Assembly (NCBI GenBank): GCA_022822365.1
Contig: JAJEBV010000027.1
Location: 101,540 to 165,539, forward strand
DNA: 64,000 nt
Origin: Thermoanaerobaculia bacterium
GTDB lineage: Bacteria; Acidobacteriota; Thermoanaerobaculia; Multivoradales; Multivoraceae
Reading direction: 5' to 3'
Shown piece after piece: positions 29,354 to 36,695 of the stretch; within the stretch, counting starts at the first letter, position 1; each line of letters starts with the position of its first letter. The position numbers and the translations under genes were made by a program. The notes under the pieces are model-generated. The model had not been told where the DNA came from and did no database searches. It saw only the letters and a program-made list of their open reading frames with translations.

Positions 29354-31135
29354 TCAACCGACGCGTTGGCTTTTGAGGTACATCGAGGCGATCACGTCGC
29401 GGTAGCGCTCGTTGACGATCTTCCTGCGCACCTTCAGGGTGGGCGTGATCTCGCCCTCCTCGAGCGTCAGTTCCCGCTCGAGCAGCCGGAAGCGGCGCAC
29501 GCGCTCGTGGGTCGGCAGCCGCTCGTTCGCGCGGTCGAGCACGCCCTGGACGAGCTCCTGGAGGCGCGGGTCCTGGCGGAGTTCCGAGGGGTCCATGCCG
29601 GTGAACGGCTCCGGCGGCTCCGCGTAGTTGGGCACGATCAGGGCATTGAGGTACGGGTAGCCGTCGCCGACCACGACCACCTGGGCGATCGCGGAGTGCG
29701 TGATCATCATCTGCTCGATCGGCTGGGGCGCCACGTTCTTGCCGCCGCTCGTCACCAGGAGGTCCTTCTTGCGGTCCGTGATGTAGAGGTAGCCGTCCTC
29801 GTCGAGGCGGCCGATGTCGCCGGTGTGGAACCAGCCGTCCGGGTCGATCGCCTCGGCGGTGGCATCGGGTTTCTTCCAGTAGCCCTGCATCAGGCCCTCG
29901 GTGCGGGCGAGGATCTCGCCGTCGTCCGCGATGCGAAGCGAGACCCCGGGAGCGGCCGTTCCGACGGAGCCCCGGCGGGAGGCGCCGGGGTACTCGACGG
30001 CCAGGACCGGTGCCGTCTCGGTCAGCCCGTAGCCCTGGTAGAGGCGGATGCCGATCGCGTCGAAGAATTCGGCGACTTCATTGGCGATCGCGGCGCCGCC
30101 TGAAATGGCGAACCGCAGGCGGCCCCCGAAGCGCTGCTTGATCTTGCGGAACACGAGGCGGTCGGCGATCAGGCCCTGGAGCGCCGCGCCGCCGCGCTCG
30201 GCGCGCCGCTTGCCGACCTTGAGCGCCCAGGCGATCAGCCGGCGACGGGCCGGCGGCTGACTCGCGAACAGGTTCTGGATGCGCAGGTAGGCGCTCTCGT
30301 AGAGCCTGGGCACCGAACACAGGACGGTGGGCCGCACGTCCGGCATCAGGCCGGCGACGCGCTCGATCGCGGGGGAGTAGTGGATCGACACTCCGCGGTA
30401 GAAGAAGAGGTAGTCGACCGTGCGCTCGAAGACGTGGGAGAGCGGCAGGAAGGAGAGCGCCTGATCGTCCTCGCCCAGCGGATAGAGCTCCTGGCAGGCC
30501 AGGATGTTCGAGACGAAGTTCCGGTGCGACAGGACGACGCCCTTGGGGTCGCCGGTCGTGCCTGAGGTGTAGATGATGCTCGCCGTGTCGTCCCGGCTGA
30601 CCCGCCCGCTGAACGCCGCGAGGTCGGCATCCGTGGCCGGCGGCGCTCCGGCGATCAGGGCTTCGAGATGGGTGCCGCCGGGGGCGGCGGCCTCGGCATC
30701 GAGCGCCACCATGCGCAGACCGCGCTGCTCATCGCCGTCCTGGTCGTCCTCGCCGCCGTCGCTGGGTACGATGCCCGACAGCAGGTCCCGTTTCGCCCTG
30801 TCGTCGTAGAAGATCCAGCCGGCGCCGCTGTCGAGCAGGATGTAGGCGACCTGGGGCGCGTTGAGAGTCGGATAGATCGGCACGGACACGGCGCCGAGCA
30901 GGTGGCAGGCGAAGTCGACGATGTGCCACTCCGGCCGGTTGGTCGCGAACAGCGCCACACGGTCGCCCTTCGCCACGCCGTGCGACTCGAGCGCCTTCGC
31001 GGTCCGGCAGACGGCGTCGAGGAACTCCCGCGCGGAAAGCGAGTCCGTCCGGCGATGACGCCGGATGGACAGCAGGGCCTCGCGTTCGCCGTAGCGTTCC
31101 GCTACGACCCCGAGCAGGTCGGACAGAGTCTCCAA
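29354..31135 (-). CDS. Long-chain acyl-CoA synthetase / AMP-forming ligase
   Basis: The 593-aa adenylate-forming enzyme activates a fatty acid with ATP and CoA. The AMP-binding signature is YTSGTTGDPKGVVLSHRNF, followed by LPLSHVFERTVDYLFF, GYGLTETAPVLAVEYP, GWFHTGDIGRLDEDGYLYITDRKKD and the C-terminal EITPTLKVRRKIV with the adenylation lysine. The frame is open far upstream through a palindromic repeat, but those residues are repeat-derived. TTG 31135 is chosen because the first conserved residues follow it and a TACCGT box lies 7 nt before it, the same leaderless layout seen at other genes here. Confidence 0.88.
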   Translation of the reverse strand: METLSDLLGVVAERYGEREALLSIRRHRRTDSLSAREFLDAVCRTAKALESHGVAKGDRVALFATNRPEWHIVDFACHLLGAVSVPIYPTLNAPQVAYILLDSGAGWIFYDDRAKRDLLSGIVPSDGGEDDQDGDEQRGLRMVALDAEAAAPGGTHLEALIAGAPPATDADLAAFSGRVSRDDTASIIYTSGTTGDPKGVVLSHRNFVSNILACQELYPLGEDDQALSFLPLSHVFERTVDYLFFYRGVSIHYSPAIERVAGLMPDVRPTVLCSVPRLYESAYLRIQNLFASQPPARRRLIAWALKVGKRRAERGGAALQGLIADRLVFRKIKQRFGGRLRFAISGGAAIANEVAEFFDAIGIRLYQGYGLTETAPVLAVEYPGASRRGSVGTAAPGVSLRIADDGEILARTEGLMQGYWKKPDATAEAIDPDGWFHTGDIGRLDEDGYLYITDRKKDLLVTSGGKNVAPQPIEQMMITHSAIAQVVVVGDGYPYLNALIVPNYAEPPEPFTGMDPSELRQDPRLQELVQGVLDRANERLPTHERVRRFRLLERELTLEEGEITPTLKVRRKIVNERYRDVIASMYLKSQRVG

Positions 31136-31142
31136 GGACGGA

Positions 31143-31148
31143 ACGGTA
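31143..31148 (-). promoter_or_regulatory. Putative leaderless -10 box for the acyl-CoA synthetase
   Basis: TACCGT is located 7 nt before the TTG start on the minus strand, with no ribosome-binding site. It lies just downstream of repeat copy R3 and helps decide the start codon. Confidence 0.4.
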
Positions 31149-31156
31149 GCACTCCG

Positions 31157-31227
31157 CTGGGTGCGCGGGTCTTCTGACCCGCTGCCGCCGGAGGCGGCCA
31201 GGAAGTCGCCGCCGCGAAGCGGCGACC
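31157..31227 (-). repeat. Palindromic repeat family A, copy R3
   Basis: Read on the minus strand it starts immediately after the yggS stop codon with GGTCGCCGC, folds a GTCGCCGC/GCGGCGAC hairpin, then GCCGCC/GGCGGC, the central palindrome (31165-31182) and the tail at 31157-31164. Orientation is that of yggS. Confidence 0.9.
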
Positions 31228-31905
31228 TTACCGCCGCGGCCGCTCGCCGAACAACGCGGAACCGATCCGCACGTGGCTGGCGCCCTCGAGGACCGCGGCC
31301 TCGAAGTCCGCGCTCATCCCCATCGACAGCCATCCCTCCCGGTCGCCGAACAGGCCGCCCTGGGCCAGCCGGTCGCGCAGGCGCCTGAGAGCGGCGAAGT
31401 CGGCGCGGGACTCGCGCGCGCCGGAGCGCTGCGGCGGAATCGCCATCAGGCCGCGCACCCGCAGATGGTCGAGTTCACCGATGCGCAGCATCGCTTCCGT
31501 GTCCTCCGGCAGGAAGCCGTGCTTGCTGGGTTCGCTGCCGATGTTCACTTCGAGCAGGCAGCCGCGGGCGCCGAGTCCCCGGCTGCCGAGCACACGGTCG
31601 AGCCGCTCCGCGATCTTCGGCCGGTCGACCGCTTCGAACACGTCGAAGGCGTCGCAAGCGCGGGCCGCCTTGTTCGACTGCAGCGGTCCGATCAGGTGCC
31701 AGGCGACCCGGTCGCCGTAGCCGGCGTCGACCAGCGCAGCGCGGTGCGCCTCGCCCTCCTGGACCTGGTTCTCGCCGAGGATGCGGAGGCCGGCGTCCAG
31801 CGCCGCCGCGATGCGCTCGAGCGGCTGCCGCTTGCAGGCGCCGACCAGGGCGACCTCTTCCGGCTCCCTGCCTGCCTGCCGGCAGGCCTCCGCCAGCCGC
31901 TCCAC
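31228..31905 (-). CDS. YggS/PLPBP family pyridoxal-phosphate homeostasis protein
   Basis: The protein (225 aa from GTG) is a single-domain PLP-binding TIM barrel related to the N-terminal domain of alanine racemase. The PLP lysine is in LVGACKRQP, and LGENQVQEG, WHLIGPLQSNKA, VNIGSEPSKHGF and LSMGMSADFEAAV are the usual family blocks. YggS proteins buffer cellular PLP. Most family members have about 15 more N-terminal residues; the frame is open that far (to the stop of the upstream gene) but has no standard start, so the true start may be slightly upstream. Repeat R3 follows the stop directly. Confidence 0.9.
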   Translation of the reverse strand: MERLAEACRQAGREPEEVALVGACKRQPLERIAAALDAGLRILGENQVQEGEAHRAALVDAGYGDRVAWHLIGPLQSNKAARACDAFDVFEAVDRPKIAERLDRVLGSRGLGARGCLLEVNIGSEPSKHGFLPEDTEAMLRIGELDHLRVRGLMAIPPQRSGARESRADFAALRRLRDRLAQGGLFGDREGWLSMGMSADFEAAVLEGASHVRIGSALFGERPRR

Positions 31906-31949
31906 TATCTCCGCGTAGCGTTCGGCCGCCGTCTTCCCCGGCGCCTCGC

Positions 31950-32690
31950 TCAGCCGGTCTCTCCGCCGTCCAGGTACAGGATTCGCTGGCAGGAGTCGCA
32001 GGGTACGAGCGCGCCCTGGGTCTGAATCTGGACGACGACCTGAGGCCTGATCCGGTAGTTGCAGAACGAACAGTGCCGGATGGGAGCGCCGGTACTCTCG
32101 ACGACTCCGATGGCGGCCAGCGGCGCGCCGCCGTGGCGGTCGAACAGGCGCTCGTACTGGAGGAGAGCGGCCGGCGGGAGGCGTTCACGGAACACCTCGA
32201 TCTGCCCCTCGAGCGTTTCGACCCGCTTGCGCATCTCGGGCTTCTGCTCTTCCCACACGGCGAGCTGCTCCTGGTACTGCTGGTCGAGCGTCTCGAACGC
32301 GCCGCGGATTTCGTCGAGCTGCGCCGACGCCTCGTCCTGGCGCTCGATGGCCAGGAGAGCCTGCTCGTCCGCTTCCCGCATGCCGGCGCGCACCGTGTCG
32401 ATCTCACTCAGAAGGGCGCCGTACTCGCGCTGCGTCGTGACGCGGGCGATCTGCTCCTGGTAGCGCTCGATGCTCTCCTTTCCCGCCGCCGCCTCCGCTT
32501 CCGCGGCGCGGCGCTCGAGTTCGGCCTGCTGGCACTCCTGCTCGAGCCGTTCGATCTCGCTCCGCTGGTGTTCGTACTGGTCGTGGAGCTCCTGCATCGA
32601 CTCGGGAACCCCGTCCAGCAGGGCGAGGCTGTGGGCGAGTTCCATGCTCGCCTGCTGCAGATCTACGATCGTGTCGAGGACTCGTTCCAT
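31950..32690 (-). CDS. Coiled-coil C4 zinc-ribbon protein
   Basis: The 246-aa protein is nearly all coiled coil (about 10-185, rich in E, Q, R heptads) and ends in a C4 zinc ribbon: CSFC near residue 210 and CDSC near 233. This is the architecture of the zf-RING_7/DUF164 family, whose members are suggested to bind nucleic acid, without a settled function. It lies upstream of yggS by 44 nt. A TGACAAT segment 6 nt before the ATG and absence of a ribosome-binding site suggest a leaderless start. Confidence 0.85.
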   Translation of the reverse strand: MERVLDTIVDLQQASMELAHSLALLDGVPESMQELHDQYEHQRSEIERLEQECQQAELERRAAEAEAAAGKESIERYQEQIARVTTQREYGALLSEIDTVRAGMREADEQALLAIERQDEASAQLDEIRGAFETLDQQYQEQLAVWEEQKPEMRKRVETLEGQIEVFRERLPPAALLQYERLFDRHGGAPLAAIGVVESTGAPIRHCSFCNYRIRPQVVVQIQTQGALVPCDSCQRILYLDGGETG

Positions 32691-32748
32691 GCGCCGATTG
32701 TCAGAGGTTCCAGTGAGTTAGCGATCGCAGGCTCCGCAGTTCGCGGTG

Positions 32749-32821
32749 TGGGTCCACCTGGATTCGAACCAGGGACCTGCCGGTTATGAGCCGGATGCTC
32801 TAACCGCTGAGCTATGGACCC
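32749..32821 (-). tRNA. tRNA-Met (CAT anticodon)
   Basis: A 73-nt cloverleaf on the minus strand: acceptor GGGTCCA/TGGACCC, D arm GCTC...GAGC, anticodon loop CTCATAA with anticodon CAT, T arm CCTGG-TTCGAAT-CCAGG. The discriminator is A and the CCA end is not encoded. The first anticodon-stem pair (T-C) is mismatched. A CAT anticodon could also belong to the lysidine-modified tRNA-Ile2; it is not an initiator by its fully paired acceptor. Confidence 0.93.
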
Positions 32822-32900
32822 TCAGGGCACCCGAGCGCAGTGCCGCAGTATAGCCCCACGTCGAGCCTCCGTGTGCGTCCTGTCGCGGCTCGCCTTGGGG

Positions 32901-32906
32901 TATAGT
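32901..32906 (+). promoter_or_regulatory. Putative -10 box for the lipoprotein gene
   Basis: TATAGT lies 37 nt before the ATG, with a strong AAGGAGG ribosome-binding site at 32930-32936 in between. This gene is therefore leadered, in contrast to the TAnnnT-next-to-start genes. Confidence 0.5.
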
Positions 32907-32943
32907 CGCCGGCACGCAACAAGCGGTCCAAGGAGGCGCCAGA

Positions 32944-33735
32944 ATGTCGAGATCCACTCCAATCGGGCGGCCGGGCCGGGCGGCGTTCGCCGCTTGCGCT
33001 TCGGTCATCGTCCTGTTCGCCGCTCTGGTCGCGTGCGGTCCCTCGGAGGAGGAACGGGTGTCCGCCGCGCGCGCCGATGCGTGGGCCGAGTTGCAGGAGG
33101 AGCAGGCGGCGCTGAACGCCAAGCGCGACGAACTGGCGGGGCTTCGCGCGCGGGTCCTCGCGCCGGGCGAGGACGACGACGTCGAGGCCCTCACCGCGCA
33201 GGTCGATTCCCTCGACAACGAGATCGGAAACGACGGCGAGGCCTTTGCGACCAAGCTGGTCAACTACATCAACGAGGCGGAATGGGAACTCGGCGGTGAG
33301 ATGACCGAAGAGCAGCGGGCCGCCTTCGCGATGAAGAGTTCGGAGGACATGTACCTGGCCGAGGAGTACGTGGTCAAGGGCGGCGACTACCGCCGCGCGG
33401 TCGAGATCCTTCAGCGGGCCCTCGGCGTCGATCCCGACAACGCCGACCTCCAGGCGCGGCTGGCCGAGTACCAGGACGCGCGCTACATCACCGCCGAACG
33501 GCTGGCGCAAGTGGAGCGGGGCATGACCGAGGCCGAGGTCGAAGCGCTCCTCGGCAAGGTGTTCCATCGCAACGTCCGGGAGTTCGACGAGGAGAACGTG
33601 TTCGCCTGGTTCTACCCGAAGAACCCCGAAGAGCATGGTGCCGGCGCGGCCGCCGGGGTGTTCTTCCGCGAGGGCGACGGGACGGTCTACCGCACCGACG
33701 CCAACGCCGTGGAGGGTCAGGCCGAGGAGGAGTAG
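32944..33735 (+). CDS. Lipoprotein with coiled coil and TPR-like segment, unknown function
   Basis: The 263-aa protein has a lipoprotein signal: basic start, hydrophobic core (AFAACASVIVLFAALVAC) and a lipobox ending at Cys31. Residues about 40-90 form a charged coiled coil. About 125-180 resemble one TPR unit (AVEILQRALGVDPDNADLQARL). The region around residues 190-230 (VERGMTEAEVEALLGKVF, then FAWFYPK) resembles the G-M-T-..-EV..LLG repeat of BamE/SmpA-type lipoproteins. Likely anchored to the outer membrane facing the periplasm. No family assignment is secure. Confidence 0.8.
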   Translation: MSRSTPIGRPGRAAFAACASVIVLFAALVACGPSEEERVSAARADAWAELQEEQAALNAKRDELAGLRARVLAPGEDDDVEALTAQVDSLDNEIGNDGEAFATKLVNYINEAEWELGGEMTEEQRAAFAMKSSEDMYLAEEYVVKGGDYRRAVEILQRALGVDPDNADLQARLAEYQDARYITAERLAQVERGMTEAEVEALLGKVFHRNVREFDEENVFAWFYPKNPEEHGAGAAAGVFFREGDGTVYRTDANAVEGQAEEE

Positions 33736-33748
33736 GCGTGCCCGGCCC

Positions 33749-33777
33749 TTGACGGGGCGGGCCGGCTCGTGCAGAAT
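33749..33777 (+). promoter_or_regulatory. Putative promoter of rpsU-mutS2-dnaG-rpoD
   Basis: TTGACG (33749-33754), 17-nt spacer, CAGAAT (33772-33777). It lies 91 nt before rpsU, just after the lipoprotein gene. Confidence 0.5.
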
Positions 33778-33867
33778 CCGCGTTCGCCCGTGGGCTGACG
33801 TGCGTCGGCGGCGATCGGGCTATCCGGGCGGGAGCCCGCGGGTCAATAAAGGGAACGAGATCACTTA

Positions 33868-34077
33868 ATGCCGGTTGTGCAGGTACGCGAAGACGAGAGC
33901 TTCGAGAATGCGCTTCGCCGCTTCAAGCGGAAGTGCGAGAAGGAAGGCATCCTGACGGAGCTCAAGAAGCGCCAGCACTTCGAGAAGCCGTCCGTCAAGC
34001 GGAAGCGCAAGGTCATGCAGGCCCGCAAGAAGATGTTGCGGCGGCTGGCTGAGGAGCGCCGCGCCGGTCTCGCCTGA
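33868..34077 (+). CDS. rpsU: 30S ribosomal protein bS21
   Basis: The 69-aa basic protein is bS21 by its start ([21 protein letters not shown]), [23 protein letters not shown] and the Lys/Arg-rich C-terminus. It binds the 16S rRNA 3' region near the anti-Shine-Dalgarno sequence. In many bacteria rpsU leads the dnaG-rpoD operon; here mutS2 lies between. A 7-bp hairpin follows 9 nt after the stop. Confidence 0.96.
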   Translation: MPVVQVREDESFENALRRFKRKCEKEGILTELKKRQHFEKPSVKRKRKVMQARKKMLRRLAEERRAGLA

Positions 34078-34086
34078 GGGCGTTCC

Positions 34087-34104
34087 CGCAGCGAATGCGC
34101 TGCG
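34087..34104 (+). terminator. Hairpin after rpsU (attenuator-like)
   Basis: CGCAGCG-AATG-CGCTGCG is a perfect 7-bp stem with 4-nt loop, 9 nt after rpsU. No U-run follows, so partial termination or RNA processing is more likely than a full terminator. Confidence 0.4.
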
Positions 34105-34132
34105 CCGAGCTTGGTGATCCGTTACCGGGCTG

Positions 34133-34160
34133 ACAGATGAGTTGCTACAGATGAGTGGCT
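34133..34160 (+). repeat. 14-bp tandem duplication at the mutS2 start
   Basis: ACAGATGAGTTGCT (34133-34146) is followed directly by ACAGATGAGTGGCT (34147-34160), one difference. Each unit contains an ATG; the first opens a five-codon frame ending in TGA, the second is the mutS2 start. Confidence 0.8.
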
Positions 34161-36655
34161 GTAGCGCCGCTACCTCCGAGGCGCTCGAGTTTCCGTCGCT
34201 GCTCGCCGTCCTCGCGGGTTTCGCCTCGACCGACATCGGGGGCCGGGCGGTACGCGCCATCGCGCCGGAAACCGACCGCGACGAGATCGAACGGCGCCGG
34301 ATTCGCTACGCGGAGATCGCCGGGGAGGTCGAACGGGACGGTGTCCTGGTGCCGTCGCTCGATGGGCTTCTGGACCTCCGCTCTCATCTCGAGGGGGACG
34401 GTCGAGGGTTGGGCGGTCCGGAGCTGCTCGACCTGTCCGCGGCGATCGAGGCCAGCGAGGAGGTGCTGGGACGGCTGGAGAGTCTCGACGCCACGCCGCA
34501 GTGCGCCGCCGAGGTCGAGGCGCTGCGACGGATGGAGGCCGACGCCGCGGAAGCCGTCCCTCCGGGCCAGCACGGCGGAGGCTGCGCCGGGTTGGCGAGC
34601 CGCCTGCGCCGCATGCTGAACCGGCGCGGCGAGGTGCGGGACGACGCGACGCCGCGGCTGCGGACGCTCGTCCGGGACGCCCGGCGCACCCAGGCTTCGG
34701 TCGAGGCCTCGCTTCAGGCCTGGGTGCGGGAGCACGGCAGCGCTCTGGCGGACGATTCGACGCCCATGCGGGGCGGCCGGCTGTCGGTCCTTCTTCCCTC
34801 GGGCAGCCGCGGCCGTCTCGCCGGGCTCGTCAGGGGCCGCTCCGCCTCGGGCAGGAGCTTCTACTTCGAACCCTCGGAGGTAGTCGAAGGCAACGACGAG
34901 ATCGAGCGGATCGCCTCGGACCGGGAGGTCGAGCGCAGCCGCATCCTGGCCGAGCTGGTGGCTCAGGTGCAGGTCCTCACGCCGGCGATCGTCGCGCGCA
35001 TCGACTTCCTGGCCGCCGTCGACGCGATGCAGGCGGCGGCGCGTTTCGCAGTCGACGTCGACGCCGTGCTCGCCACGGTCGCATCCGACGGTCCGGCCGG
35101 CAGGGCGCCGCTGCTCGAACTCCGCGGCGCCCGCCACCCGCTGCTCGATCCGCGGCTGGCCGACCGCAGGGAGCTGGCGCTGGGCGCGGCCGGCAACCGG
35201 GGCGTCGTCGTGCCGCTCGACCTGAAGCTCGACGATCACCGAACCCTGGTGCTGACCGGTCCGAACGCCGGCGGCAAGACGGTCGCCCTGAAGACGGTGG
35301 GGTTGCTGTGCCTGATGAACCAGGCCGGTCTGCCGGTTCCCGCCGGGCGGGACAGTCGCCTGCCGATCCTCGACCACATCGTGGCGGTGGTGGGCGACGA
35401 GCAGAGCGTCCTCGACGAACAGTCGACGTTCAGCGCCCGGTTGCTCCGCCTCCGCGAGGTGTGGCGCCGCGCCGGGCCGGGCACTCTGGTCCTGCTCGAC
35501 GAGGTCGGCGCCGGGACGAACCCGGAGGAGGGCGCCGCGCTCGGAATCGCCCTGCTCGAGGGGCTGGTCGAGCGCGGTTCGCTCGGCATCCTGACGACCC
35601 ACCTCACTCAGCTCGCCGCGGCCGCCCTCGAGTCGCAGGCGGCCTCCTGCGCCGCGATGGGTTTCGATCCGCAGAACGGCCTGCCCACCTACCGGCTGGT
35701 CGTCGGCCCGCCCGGAGGCAGCCAGGCGCTGGCGCTGGCTTGCCGCCTCGGCCTGCCGCCGGCCTGGCTGGAGCGGGCCGAGCACTTCCTGGGCTCCGAA
35801 CACCAGAAGCTGCGGCGGGTGCTGGAACGCAACGAACGGCTCCGCGAGCGGCTGCTTGAGCGGGAGGCGGAGCTCGCCCGGCGGACCGCCGAGACGGAGA
35901 CGGCCCGCGCCCGCTTCGAAACCCGGCAGGAGTCCCTGCGGGCGGCCCGGGAACGACTCGGCAAGGCGCTCGGGCGGGAGGTCGACGCGCTGCGGCGGGC
36001 GAACCGCCGCCGGCTGGATGAGGCACTGGCCGGATTGTCGTCGACCTCCCGGGGGCCGGGCAAACGGGCCTTCGCCCGGGCGGCGGCATCCCTGCACGGA
36101 GAACTCGACCGGGACCTGGCGGCGGCGGCCGATCGCGCCTCCCGGGCGCCCGGCGAGATCGACCCGGTGCCGGAACGGGAACCGGAGGAACCGTCGCGGC
36201 CGGAGGAGCAGCGTCCCCTGGTTGCCGGCGAGCGGGTCCGCCACCGTTCGCTGGGCTGGCTGGGCGAGCTCGTGGAACTGCGCGGCAACCAGGCGACGGT
36301 GCTGGTCCGCGGCAAGCGGGTCCGGGCGCCCGGCGCCGATCTTCTGGCGGTAGCGGGCGGAGAACGGCCGGCGCCCGGCCGGGTCCGGGTCCAGAGATCT
36401 CCCGCGCCCTCGGTGGAAGCGGAGCTGCTCCTGATCGGCCAGTTGGTCGAGCCGGCTCTCGACTCCCTCGACGCCTACCTCGATCGGGCTCTGGCGGCCG
36501 GCCGCGAACGGGTTCGCGTGGTCCATGGTCACGGCAGCGGCCGGCTTCGCCAGGCGGTTCGCGAGCACCTGCGAGGCCACCCTGCGGTCGCCGGCTTCGA
36601 TCCCGCTCCCCCCTCCGCCGGCGGCGACGGCGCGACCGAAGTCCTCCTGCGCTGA
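34151..36655 (+). CDS. mutS2: Endonuclease MutS2
   Basis: The 834-aa MutS-family ATPase lacks the mismatch-recognition domain and carries a C-terminal Smr nuclease domain, the MutS2 layout. Core and lever regions fill about 1-310, Walker A is TGPNAGGKTVALKTVG, Walker B TLVLLDEVGAGTNPEEG, then a long coiled coil (about 540-640, RERLLEREAELARRTAE) and Smr near the end (VRVVHGHGSGRLRQAV). Family members act against recombination intermediates or on collided ribosomes. ATG 34151 is preferred; a TTG 9 nt upstream is possible. It lies inside what is usually the rpsU-dnaG-rpoD cluster. Confidence 0.94.
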   Translation: MSGCSAATSEALEFPSLLAVLAGFASTDIGGRAVRAIAPETDRDEIERRRIRYAEIAGEVERDGVLVPSLDGLLDLRSHLEGDGRGLGGPELLDLSAAIEASEEVLGRLESLDATPQCAAEVEALRRMEADAAEAVPPGQHGGGCAGLASRLRRMLNRRGEVRDDATPRLRTLVRDARRTQASVEASLQAWVREHGSALADDSTPMRGGRLSVLLPSGSRGRLAGLVRGRSASGRSFYFEPSEVVEGNDEIERIASDREVERSRILAELVAQVQVLTPAIVARIDFLAAVDAMQAAARFAVDVDAVLATVASDGPAGRAPLLELRGARHPLLDPRLADRRELALGAAGNRGVVVPLDLKLDDHRTLVLTGPNAGGKTVALKTVGLLCLMNQAGLPVPAGRDSRLPILDHIVAVVGDEQSVLDEQSTFSARLLRLREVWRRAGPGTLVLLDEVGAGTNPEEGAALGIALLEGLVERGSLGILTTHLTQLAAAALESQAASCAAMGFDPQNGLPTYRLVVGPPGGSQALALACRLGLPPAWLERAEHFLGSEHQKLRRVLERNERLRERLLEREAELARRTAETETARARFETRQESLRAARERLGKALGREVDALRRANRRRLDEALAGLSSTSRGPGKRAFARAAASLHGELDRDLAAAADRASRAPGEIDPVPEREPEEPSRPEEQRPLVAGERVRHRSLGWLGELVELRGNQATVLVRGKRVRAPGADLLAVAGGERPAPGRVRVQRSPAPSVEAELLLIGQLVEPALDSLDAYLDRALAAGRERVRVVHGHGSGRLRQAVREHLRGHPAVAGFDPAPPSAGGDGATEVLLR

Positions 36656-36681
36656 CGGCTCCTGAGGGGCGCCTGTCGCTG

Positions 36682-36687
36682 TAGCAT
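36682..36687 (+). promoter_or_regulatory. Putative leaderless -10 box for dnaG
   Basis: TAGCAT is followed by 8 nt and the GTG start of dnaG, with no ribosome-binding site. It could give dnaG-rpoD their own promoter independent of rpsU. Confidence 0.45.
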
Positions 36688-36695
36688 GAGCGGTC

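Noticed and set aside
29354..31333. Longer acyl-CoA synthetase starting near 31333
   Set aside because: The additional 66 residues are encoded by the yggS 3' end and repeat R3; similar peptide strings appear wherever a repeat copy is read in that frame.
31906..31950. Earlier yggS start to reach the usual family length
   Set aside because: The frame is open, but no ATG, GTG or TTG lies before the stop of the upstream gene, so GTG 31905 was kept with a note.
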